This document shows positions 1-5,115 of a DNA stretch of 5,115 bases, in pieces. Source of the stretch: an uncultured Clostridia bacterium (GTDB lineage: Bacteria; Bacillota; Clostridia; Oscillospirales; Ruminococcaceae); assembly GCA_946056455.1 (NCBI GenBank), contig CAMGJS010000096.1:1-5115 (forward strand). The letters run 5' to 3'. A program made the translations under genes and the position numbers. Numbering within the stretch: the stretch's first letter is position 1; the number at the start of each line of letters is the position of its first letter. Below the pieces are notes generated by a model. The model did no database searches. It was not told the DNA's origin and saw only the letters and a program-made list of their open reading frames with translations.

Positions 1-324
1 GTGAACGAAAAAGCACAGTGCGTTTCTGCCGAGGAGGTTTATCGCTTTGCGACAGCAAACGGCGCAAAGGCTCTTTCTCTTGATGATACGGGCGAGCTTA
101 AAGTCGGCAAAAAGGCTGATATTATTCTTCTGGATTTAAATTCGCCGTCCTTAAATCCCCATAACAATCTTGTTTCGGCTCTTTCTTATTCGGCAAACGG
201 CTCTGAAACCGACACAGTTATCATTGACGGAAAAATCGTAATGAGAAAAAAAGAACTCCTCACCATAGACGAGGAGAAGCTGTACTTTAATGTCAATAAG
301 ATTATGGAAAGGCTTTCAAATTAA
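1..324 (+). CDS. mtaD: C-terminal part of a 5-methylthioadenosine/S-adenosylhomocysteine deaminase-like amidohydrolase (5'-truncated by window edge)
   Basis: These are the last 107 residues of an amidohydrolase of the TRZ/ATZ (cytosine-deaminase-like) group, whose full members are about 420-440 residues. Visible family features are the helix with ATANGAKAL (residues 18-26), the GELKVGKKADIILLDL segment (31-46) that returns to the small beta-sandwich, the NPHNNLVSALSYSANG stretch (52-67), and the closing strand VIIDGKIVM (73-81). The NNLVSAL...YSANGS wording is typical of MTA/SAH deaminases, which convert S-adenosylhomocysteine or methylthioadenosine to inosyl products. The metal-binding and catalytic residues lie in the missing N-terminal barrel, so substrate cannot be checked here. 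The GTG at base 1 is almost certainly an internal valine codon and not a start. The TAA stop lies just before a hairpin terminator. Other nucleoside or guanine-type deaminases of the same superfamily remain possible. Confidence 0.82.
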   Translation: MNEKAQCVSAEEVYRFATANGAKALSLDDTGELKVGKKADIILLDLNSPSLNPHNNLVSALSYSANGSETDTVIIDGKIVMRKKELLTIDEEKLYFNVNKIMERLSN

Positions 325-330
325 AAAAAC

Positions 331-364
331 AAAAATTCCGCCGCACAAAAGCGACGGAATTTTT
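331..364. terminator. Bidirectional Rho-independent terminator shared by two convergent genes
   Basis: A 14-base arm (331-344) pairs with 351-364 around the six-base loop ACAAAA. There is one non-Watson-Crick position, 341 against 354. In the + strand transcript it is a C-A mismatch, and in the - strand transcript it becomes a G-U wobble, so the hairpin is slightly better for the ferredoxin side. Both sides have U-tracts: TTTTTCTTTTTT follows on the +, and GTTTTTTT follows on the -. The amidohydrolase stop codon (322-324) ends 6 bases before the stem and the ferredoxin stop (375-377) is 10 bases from the other end. Confidence 0.9.
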
Positions 365-374
365 TCTTTTTTGG

Positions 375-545
375 TTACGCCTCAACGGGAGCGCCAACAG
401 GACAAGTACCTGCGCAAGCACCGCAAGAAATGCAAGCTGCTTCGTCGATAACATATTTTCCGTCGCCTTCAGAAATAGCGCTAACGGGACATTCAGCGGC
501 ACATGCTCCGCATGAAATGCATTCGTCTGAAATTTTGTATGCCAT
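375..545 (-). CDS. Clostridial-type 2[4Fe-4S] ferredoxin, 56 aa
   Basis: This small cytoplasmic electron carrier has two complete cluster motifs. Cysteines 9, 12, 15 and 19 form CISCGACAAECP, and cysteines 38, 41, 44 and 48 form CISCGACAGTCP. The two halves are an internal duplication that is still visible at DNA level. The length of 56 residues matches classical clostridial ferredoxins (about 55). It starts MAYKISDECI, where the MAY-I-x-D-x-C opening is the family norm. The ATG at 543-545 is preceded by an exact AGGAGGT site 9 bases upstream. It has its own promoter and terminator, so it is probably monocistronic and well expressed. In anaerobes such proteins take electrons from pyruvate:ferredoxin oxidoreductase and pass them to hydrogenase and other reductases. 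The partner here cannot be read from the sequence. Longer open frames overlap this gene on both strands, but they lack any comparable motif and are shadows. Confidence 0.97.
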   Translation of the reverse strand: MAYKISDECISCGACAAECPVSAISEGDGKYVIDEAACISCGACAGTCPVGAPVEA

Positions 546-554
546 TTTAACAGC

Positions 555-561
555 ACCTCCT
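555..561 (-). promoter_or_regulatory. Strong ribosome binding site of the ferredoxin gene
   Basis: Read on the - strand this is AGGAGGT, a perfect Shine-Dalgarno match, with 9 bases (GCTGTTAAA) to the ATG. It fixes the ferredoxin start over any alternative and suggests high translation. Confidence 0.9.
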
Positions 562-604
562 CTTGAAAGTTACAGCGAAAGGCGTTGCCTATCGTCATAC
601 CCTA

Positions 605-632
605 ATTGTAACATATTTTCTGAAAAAATCAA
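605..632 (-). promoter_or_regulatory. Likely sigma-A-type promoter of the ferredoxin gene
   Basis: On the - strand, TTGATT (627-632) and TACAAT (605-610) are separated by 16 bases. They are close to the -35 and -10 consensus and lie in AT-rich DNA. Transcription would begin near 597-599, giving a leader of about 53 bases that contains the AGGAGGT site. This lies inside the 131-bp gap between the S-component gene and the ferredoxin. No other conserved structure was seen in that gap. The assignment is by consensus matching only. Confidence 0.7.
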
Positions 633-676
633 GTGTTTTTTTATGGTTAGACATATATCACGAAAATTCGCGGTTT

Positions 677-1216
677 TCAGTCCTTTTTATCGGCAAAGAA
701 TTTTTTGGACAATTTCTCTGTCACCTTTATTATGGGGACATACAAAGCGAGCATAAGAAAGAAATTCCCCACGCCGTGAACAATGTCCCACGATATACCT
801 GCCACCCACCACGAGAAAGCATAGGTTATTCCGTTTTTTATTCCGCCCTCCAAGGCTCCGATTATTATGTAGGGAAAACTGCATAAAAACCCGAACAAAA
901 ACCCAAAAACCGATGAGAACACCGACCAGAATATCACCGACTTGTTTTTTCTGAAAAGATATGTCATAAGGGCGATCAACGGGAAAATATAGAGATACAT
1001 GAACCACCATAACCCAAAGCCGTAAATAACGCCCTCAATGAGAATAAATGCAGGGATAACGGGAATTATTCGCTCTTTGAAAAAAAGTGTGAAAATAATT
1101 ATCCAGAAGGTTGTCAGCTCAATATTGGGAAGAAAGCTGAGTGCAAGCTTTGATACCTCGATAACGGCAAGCATCATCGCAAAAAGGGTAATATCCTTTA
1201 CTGTCAGCTTTTTCAT
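677..1216 (-). CDS. ECF transporter S component, putative corrinoid (cobalamin)-specific
   Basis: This is a 179-residue, very hydrophobic integral membrane protein with about six predicted helices (roughly residues 9-29, 33-46, 51-68, 70-88, 94-125 and 148-165) and a lysine-rich C-terminus. Size and topology fit substrate-binding S components of energy-coupling-factor importers. The first helix carries an A-x3-A pattern (A13, A17), the kind of motif by which S components dock onto EcfT. LPNIELTTF (29-37) and the late WDIVHGVGNFF stretch (143-153) resemble a clostridial S-component group often placed beside DUF4430 genes. The start overlaps the preceding DUF4430 stop by ATGA. No Shine-Dalgarno site precedes it, so translation probably depends on coupling. 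No EcfA or EcfT gene is nearby, so it would use a shared energising module encoded elsewhere. Cobalamin as substrate is inferred from the metH operon and the transcobalamin-like partner; another vitamin or precursor is possible. Confidence 0.8.
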   Translation of the reverse strand: MKKLTVKDITLFAMMLAVIEVSKLALSFLPNIELTTFWIIIFTLFFKERIIPVIPAFILIEGVIYGFGLWWFMYLYIFPLIALMTYLFRKNKSVIFWSVFSSVFGFLFGFLCSFPYIIIGALEGGIKNGITYAFSWWVAGISWDIVHGVGNFFLMLALYVPIIKVTEKLSKKFFADKKD

Positions 1217-1620
1217 TTGGTGTATTCTATCTTAAACGAGTCGCCGTCCGTAACGGGTTGGCTGTCAATGCCGTAGTTGCAGTATTCATCGTTGATATAA
1301 AACGCCCAGTATGAGCCGTCAACATTAAAGTCCGCCGTTTCGCCGTTTACGACCGTCACCATAAGACCGTATTCGCTCTCGTTGCCTGAGAAGGTAAGTC
1401 CCTCTGTTTCCTCCATCACCTGACGCAAAAATTCTGCGTCTGTCTTTGTTGTGTATGTCACCGTCTGCTTTTTGCTGTCAACAACGGAGATAGTTATTGT
1501 CTTTGAACCTTTTTCGCCTTTGGGGGAGAATACAAGCATAACCGTGACAAGAACAGCCACAAGAGCTATGGGGATAAGGAGAAGAAACCATTTTTTATTG
1601 AATTTTTTGCTTTCGTTCAT
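1213..1620 (-). CDS. Membrane-anchored DUF4430 (transcobalamin C-terminal-like) protein
   Basis: This 135-residue protein has a basic N-terminus (KKFNKK), one transmembrane or uncleaved signal-anchor helix (residues 11-31) and a DUF4430 domain from about 60 to 134. Domain hallmarks are EYGLMVTVVNG (83-93), DGSYWAFYIN (101-110) and a closing DGDSFKIEY (125-133). DUF4430 is annotated as resembling the C-terminal domain of the animal B12 carrier transcobalamin, so a corrinoid-binding surface role is plausible but not proven for this protein. There is no lipobox cysteine after the hydrophobic stretch, so it should be held by its helix rather than a lipid, with the domain outside the cell. The single cysteine is C114. 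The ATG follows an AAGAGG site 8 bases upstream. It sits 14 bases after metH and overlaps the S component by 4 bases, suggesting it captures substrate and passes it to that protein. Confidence 0.85.
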   Translation of the reverse strand: MNESKKFNKKWFLLLIPIALVAVLVTVMLVFSPKGEKGSKTITISVVDSKKQTVTYTTKTDAEFLRQVMEETEGLTFSGNESEYGLMVTVVNGETADFNVDGSYWAFYINDEYCNYGIDSQPVTDGDSFKIEYTK

Positions 1621-1628
1621 TTTTAAAA

Positions 1629-1634
1629 CCTCTT
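1629..1634 (-). promoter_or_regulatory. Ribosome binding site of the DUF4430 gene
   Basis: On the - strand this reads AAGAGG, 8 bases before the ATG at 1618-1620. It fills the 14-base gap immediately after the metH stop codon (1635-1637), so ribosomes ending metH finish on top of this site, consistent with coupled translation. Confidence 0.8.
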
Positions 1635-4013
1635 TTACACTGAATATACTTTTCTTGCAATATCAACTGTCGCCTTTGCGTCCTTTGCGTAATAGTCCGC
1701 ACCGATTTTTTCTGCATATTCGGGGGTGAGTACCGCTCCGCCCACAACGATTTTACATTCGGGCTTGACTTTTTTCACAAGCGCTATCGTTTCTTCCATT
1801 GATTTTAAGGTTGTGGTCATAAGAGCCGAAAGTCCCACAAGCTTTACATCGGGGAGCACCGCCGCATCTGCAACCGCCTGATAATCCACATCCTTGCCAA
1901 GGTCAATAACATCAAAGCCGTAGTTTTCAAGCAGAACTTTTACGATATTCTTTCCTATGTCGTGAATGTCTCCCTTTACCGTTGCAAGAACGACCTTTCC
2001 CTTTGAAACGGAAGAACCCTCCTTGCTCATCTTTGATTTTATCACCTCAAAGGCGGCTTGCGCTACTCCCGCCGAGAGAATAAGCTGAGGCAGAAAAATC
2101 TTTCCGCTTTCAAAGTCCGCACCCGTTTTGTCAAGGGCGGGGATAAGCATATTATCCACAATCTCCATAGAGTCGGTAGTCAGGAGTAGCTTTTCGGTAA
2201 TGAGCGCACCCTCGTGCTTTAAGCCGTTCTGCACAGCAAACAGAAGTCCTTTTGCCGAAACATCAAGCGTTCCCGAGGTTGTGGGCTTTGGAGCTGTATC
2301 CGTATTGTTGTAGGCGTCTATAAATTCCCTTGCGTTTTCGTCAATGTTGGCAAGTAGCTTATACGCTCTTACAGCACCCGTCATCGAGGGGACATTCGGG
2401 TTTATTATCGGCAGGTCAAGTCCGTGAGAAAGACATATCTGCAAAAAGTTGCTGTTTATCAGCTCTCTGTTCGGCAGTCCGAATGAAATATTCGACACTC
2501 CGAGTACAGTATGAAGTCCCAGTTCATTTTTTACTCTGTTAAGAGCCTTTACGGTTTCCATAACTCCCGCTTGCTCGGCAGAGGCGGTGAGCGTCAGGCA
2601 ATCTATAAAAATATCTCTTTTCGGGATACCCATATCAATCGCTCTTTGCATAATCTTTTCGGCAATCTTAAAGCGGTCGTCGGCTTTTTTTGGTATTCCG
2701 TTTTCGTCAAGGGTGAGCCCCACAACAGAAGCGCCGTATTTTTTGACTATGGGAAGAATTGTCTGCAAGGATTTTTCCTCGCCGTTAACGGAATTGACAA
2801 TAGCCTTTCCGTTATAGACGCGAAGTGCCGCTTCAAGCACCTCGGGGATTGTAGAGTCAATCTGCAACGGCAGGTCTGTCACGCTCTGAATAGCCTTTAC
2901 AGTTTTCACCATCATCGCCTTTTCGTCAATATCGGGAAGTCCCACATTGACATCGAGAATGTCCGCTCCTGCGTTTGCCTGCTCTATCGCCTGACTTAAA
3001 ATATAGTCGATATCGCCTGATTTCAAAGCCTCTTTAAAGCGTTTTTTGCCCGTTGGGTTGATACGCTCACCGATAATTCTCGGCTGATTTATTACTGAAA
3101 CCTTTGAAGAAGAACACACCGCCGAGGGAATGTTTATTTCCCTTTCTGTCGGCTTTTTGGTCGAAAGAATATCGTTGAGTGCTTTTATATAGTCGGGGGT
3201 AGTTCCGCAACAACCGCCGAGTATTCTTACTCCCACATCGGCAAATTCCGACGCAGACTCTGCAAATTCCGAGGGAGTGACATTGTATAGATTTGTCACG
3301 GGGTCGGGAAGTCCCGCATTAGGCTTTACCGCAACGGGCAAGGTTGTGTACTCACAGATTTCCTTTACAATGGGAAGAAGCTCACGAGGTCCTAAAGAGC
3401 AGTTCACTCCCACAGCGTCTACTCCAAGACCTTCAAGGGTGAGTGCCATTGCCGAGGGCAGACAGCCCGAAAAGGTTCTGCCGTTCTGCTCAAAGGTCAT
3501 TGTACAGATTATGGGCTTGTCCGAATTTTCCTTTGCGGCAAGAACAGCCGCTTTTATCTCATAAAGGTCGGTCATCGTTTCAAGAACGATAAGGTCTGCG
3601 TCCTTTCCTGCAATGACTTCTTCCTTGAAAATGTCATAAGCCTCTTCAAAGGTCAGCGTTCCCGTCGGTTCAAGGAGCTGTCCTATGGGACCTATATCGA
3701 GAGCGACAAAGGCTTCCCTTTGTGATTTTTTCACTGCATTTTTTGCAATATTTACTCCTGCGCCGATTATTTTTTCAACGCTATGCCCCGAAGATGACAG
3801 CTTATATCTGTTTGCACCGAAGGTGTTTGCATATACAATATCTGCGCCCGAATTTATATAGCCTCTGTGAATATCCTCAATTATTTCGGGGGAGGTGAGA
3901 TTTAAAAGCTCAGGTATGTCGCCCGTTTTAAGTCCGCTTTTCTGGAGCATTGTGCCCATAGCGCCGTCAAGTATGAGAAAATCCTTTTCTGAAAGTATCT
4001 TTTTAATATCCAC
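1635..4013 (-). CDS. metH: Cobalamin-dependent methionine synthase lacking the reactivation domain, 792 aa
   Basis: This enzyme transfers a methyl group from 5-methyltetrahydrofolate, via methylcobalamin, to homocysteine in the cytoplasm. Domains in order are as follows. The homocysteine-binding barrel (about 8-285) has DGAMGTML (16-23) and zinc ligands C205 (GVNCS), C268 and C269 (GGCCGTT). The pterin-binding barrel (about 310-565) has IGERINPTG (314-322), DVNVG (354-358), IDST (385-388), NSVNGE (407-412) and GVSNISFGLP (505-514). A four-helix cap spans about 580-665. The Rossmann B12 domain (about 671-792) has DIHDIG (682-687) with H684 as the lower cobalt ligand, GLSALMTTT and VVGGAVLTPEYA. 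The protein ends there, whereas E. coli MetH (about 1227 aa) continues into an AdoMet-binding reactivation domain. That domain is encoded by the preceding gene. The chosen GTG (4011-4013) has a GAGAGG site 8 bases upstream and begins at the usual family N-terminus. An in-frame GTG at 4038-4040 would add nine residues and lacks such support. All key residues are intact. Confidence 0.97.
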   Translation of the reverse strand: MDIKKILSEKDFLILDGAMGTMLQKSGLKTGDIPELLNLTSPEIIEDIHRGYINSGADIVYANTFGANRYKLSSSGHSVEKIIGAGVNIAKNAVKKSQREAFVALDIGPIGQLLEPTGTLTFEEAYDIFKEEVIAGKDADLIVLETMTDLYEIKAAVLAAKENSDKPIICTMTFEQNGRTFSGCLPSAMALTLEGLGVDAVGVNCSLGPRELLPIVKEICEYTTLPVAVKPNAGLPDPVTNLYNVTPSEFAESASEFADVGVRILGGCCGTTPDYIKALNDILSTKKPTEREINIPSAVCSSSKVSVINQPRIIGERINPTGKKRFKEALKSGDIDYILSQAIEQANAGADILDVNVGLPDIDEKAMMVKTVKAIQSVTDLPLQIDSTIPEVLEAALRVYNGKAIVNSVNGEEKSLQTILPIVKKYGASVVGLTLDENGIPKKADDRFKIAEKIMQRAIDMGIPKRDIFIDCLTLTASAEQAGVMETVKALNRVKNELGLHTVLGVSNISFGLPNRELINSNFLQICLSHGLDLPIINPNVPSMTGAVRAYKLLANIDENAREFIDAYNNTDTAPKPTTSGTLDVSAKGLLFAVQNGLKHEGALITEKLLLTTDSMEIVDNMLIPALDKTGADFESGKIFLPQLILSAGVAQAAFEVIKSKMSKEGSSVSKGKVVLATVKGDIHDIGKNIVKVLLENYGFDVIDLGKDVDYQAVADAAVLPDVKLVGLSALMTTTLKSMEETIALVKKVKPECKIVVGGAVLTPEYAEKIGADYYAKDAKATVDIARKVYSV

Positions 4014-4680
4014 AATGTGAACCTCTCTTTCTGAAAGCACAACTGTCCTTCATATTGCAGGTGATACACCCTCTCTTTTTTGGGGGCAGAGGAGTATCCG
4101 AAACGCCCATAACCGAAGTCACCGATTTTATCGGAGTGAGCAGCATTGTATCGCCCGAGGTGTAAAGTCCGATTTTTTTCTGCGCGTCAAGCAAAGACAA
4201 AAAATCCTTTTGAATGTTTATGTCAAAATCGCCGTAGCCGGGAGCGTATCTCCAGGTGAAAAATCCCTTTTCAAAACGGCTTTTTATCTCGTTTTCGGCA
4301 AGCGCGCATACTTCTTCAACAGCGGCAGAGGCGAGAGCGTCCGTCACAACAGCCTTTGCCATATTCTCAATCTGCAATTTTCTTATCAGCCTGTCAACGC
4401 CCGAGCCGAGAGTCGCGGCGATAAGGTACGCTCCCTTGCAACTGTCAAGGTGAGAGAAAATGTCGTTTCCTTCAAAAACAAGATTTGCATCTTTAAGATA
4501 AACTTTTTTATCCGAAAAAGAAATGTCAAAATATCTGTATGTGAACTTAGGAGAGAGAACAGAAAGAAGTTCCTTTTCACATTCGTCAATAAGGGGAGCT
4601 AAATCTTCCCTTGCTTTTTCGCTGTTGCAGGCAAGGTAGCGCAACGCTTCTTCTCTGTTGATTTTTTCTATCTTTATCAT
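4003..4680 (-). CDS. Stand-alone methionine synthase reactivation-domain protein, 225 aa
   Basis: This is predicted to bind S-adenosylmethionine and remethylate MetH cobalamin after it has been oxidised to cob(II)alamin, doing in trans what the C-terminal domain of E. coli MetH does in cis. The signature is RYAPGY (residues 144-149), which lines up with the E. coli Arg1134-x-Ala1136-x-x-Tyr1139 AdoMet-binding segment. A conserved LTPIKSVTSVMGVS stretch (181-194) follows. Thermotoga maritima has a comparable arrangement, with TM0269 beside a short MetH. The C-terminal tail carries C205, C208, C214 and C223 (C-x2-C-x5-C-x8-C), which the E. coli domain does not have and which could hold a metal or iron-sulfur cluster. 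The ATG overlaps the metF stop by ATGA, and only a weak GGGTG precedes it. Its own stop lies 11 bases inside metH. This tight linkage suggests matched synthesis of the two partners. Confidence 0.92.
   Translation of the reverse strand: MIKIEKINREEALRYLACNSEKAREDLAPLIDECEKELLSVLSPKFTYRYFDISFSDKKVYLKDANLVFEGNDIFSHLDSCKGAYLIAATLGSGVDRLIRKLQIENMAKAVVTDALASAAVEEVCALAENEIKSRFEKGFFTWRYAPGYGDFDINIQKDFLSLLDAQKKIGLYTSGDTMLLTPIKSVTSVMGVSDTPLPPKKRGCITCNMKDSCAFRKRGSHCGY
4022..4028 (-). promoter_or_regulatory. Ribosome binding site that decides the metH start
   Basis: On the - strand this reads AGAGAGG, with 8 bases to the GTG at 4011-4013. It lies inside the 3' end of the activation-protein gene. It supports the downstream GTG over the in-frame GTG at 4038-4040, which lies upstream of this site. 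Confidence 0.75.
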
Positions 4681-5115
4681 TTAAAAACACCCGAAACTGC
4701 CGCAAGTATTCTCTCTGCAATGTAAGGGTTATTCATAGTATAAAGGTGAATACCGTCAACGCCCGAAGCGACAAGGTCAACAATCTGGTCAACGGCATAG
4801 GCAATACCTGCGTCACGCAGAGCCTCGGGGCTGTTTTCGTATCTTGCCATAATTCTTGTGAATTTTGCGGGCAGACTTGCTCCGCACATTGAAACCATTC
4901 GCTCAATGGACTTTTTGTTTGTTACGGGCATAATTCCTGCCTCAATGGGAGCGGTCACTCCTGCTATTCTCGCTTTTTCAAGAAAGCTGTAAAAAAGCTC
5001 GTTGTCAAAGAAAAGCTGGCTCATAAAATGCTCGGCGCCCACATCCTGCTTGTGTTTAAGCTTTTTAATATCGGTGATAATATCGGGCGAATCGAGGTGA
5101 CTTTCGGGGTAGCAG
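4677..5115 (-). CDS. metF: Methylenetetrahydrofolate reductase, C-terminal part (5' end beyond window)
   Basis: This flavoenzyme reduces 5,10-methylenetetrahydrofolate to 5-methyltetrahydrofolate, the methyl donor for MetH. The window holds its last 145 residues, about half of a usual 290-300-residue protein, and the frame stays open through the edge at 5115. Family landmarks are CYPESHLDS at the window edge (matching GYPEVHPEA in E. coli), MSQLFFD (matching ITQFFFD, whose Gln contacts substrate), the GIMPVTNKKSI segment and the closing GVDGIHLYTMNN stretch. The GTG at 5040-5042 is an internal valine and not a start. It is the first visible gene of the - strand operon and overlaps the activation gene by ATGA. 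Whether it is the simple MetF type or pairs with a MetV-like subunit cannot be told here. Confidence 0.95.
   Translation of the reverse strand, partial: CYPESHLDSPDIITDIKKLKHKQDVGAEHFMSQLFFDNELFYSFLEKARIAGVTAPIEAGIMPVTNKKSIERMVSMCGASLPAKFTRIMARYENSPEALRDAGIAYAVDQIVDLVASGVDGIHLYTMNNPYIAERILAAVSGVFK

Noticed and set aside
1..3. GTG at the first base as a gene start
   Set aside because: The fragment matches only the C-terminal quarter of a much longer enzyme family, so this GTG is an internal valine codon cut by the window edge.
302..598. 98-residue open frame on the - strand covering the ferredoxin region
   Set aside because: It is a different frame of the same DNA as the ferredoxin, runs through the terminator, and has no motif. 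The ferredoxin frame has eight correctly spaced cysteines and a perfect ribosome site.
546..676. Possible riboswitch or small RNA in the ferredoxin leader and gap
   Set aside because: The stretch is short and AT-rich, has no B12-box or S-box-like conserved elements, and is explained by a promoter and leader.
661..679. Possible terminator after the S-component gene
   Set aside because: Only a five-pair A/T-rich stem can form and no run of T follows on the - strand; not strong enough to annotate.
430..886. Two overlapping + strand open frames (108 and 107 residues) across the ferredoxin, its promoter and the S-component 3' end
   Set aside because: They are antisense to well-supported genes, show no recognisable domain and lack ribosome sites.
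2511..2999. 162-residue + strand open frame inside metH
   Set aside because: It is antisense to the pterin-binding domain of metH, whose coding frame is certain. The composition looks like a shadow and no motif is seen.
4210..4602. 130-residue + strand open frame antisense to the activation protein
   Set aside because: No ribosome site or domain; explained as a shadow of the - strand gene.

Overview
The window looks like a moderate-GC anaerobic Firmicute, most likely a gut-type Clostridia. The reasons are a 56-residue clostridial 2[4Fe-4S] ferredoxin, a B12-dependent methionine synthase split into two genes, an ECF-transporter S component, strong AGGAGG-type ribosome binding sites and frequent GTG codons. 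The taxonomic call is inference from gene types, not from a marker gene.

Layout. At the left edge, on the + strand, is the C-terminal quarter of a TRZ/ATZ-type amidohydrolase that best fits 5-methylthioadenosine/S-adenosylhomocysteine deaminase. It runs into a compact hairpin terminator (331-364). A ferredoxin gene (375-545, - strand) converges on the same hairpin from the other side and has its own recognisable promoter (605-632). From about 677 to the right edge everything is on the - strand and tightly packed. In transcription order the genes are metF (its 5' part lies outside the window), a stand-alone methionine-synthase reactivation-domain protein, metH without a reactivation domain, a membrane-anchored DUF4430 (transcobalamin C-terminal-like) protein, and an ECF S component. 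Junctions are 4-nt ATGA overlaps, an 11-nt overlap or a 14-nt gap, so this is almost certainly one operon.

How the genes fit together. MetF makes 5-methyltetrahydrofolate, and MetH uses cobalamin to move that methyl group to homocysteine. The separate activation protein should rescue oxidised cob(II)alamin by reductive methylation with S-adenosylmethionine. The last two genes look like a corrinoid capture and uptake pair that supplies the cofactor, though their substrate is inferred from context and from the DUF4430/transcobalamin relationship. The amidohydrolase on the other strand may act on S-adenosylhomocysteine or methylthioadenosine, by-products of the same methionine/AdoMet economy. 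The ferredoxin could be an electron donor, but nothing in the sequence proves this.

No rRNA, tRNA, CRISPR array, insertion sequence or riboswitch was seen. Any S-box or cobalamin riboswitch controlling the operon would lie upstream of metF, beyond the right edge. The longest stretch without a gene is the 131 bp between the S component and the ferredoxin, which holds the ferredoxin promoter and leader.
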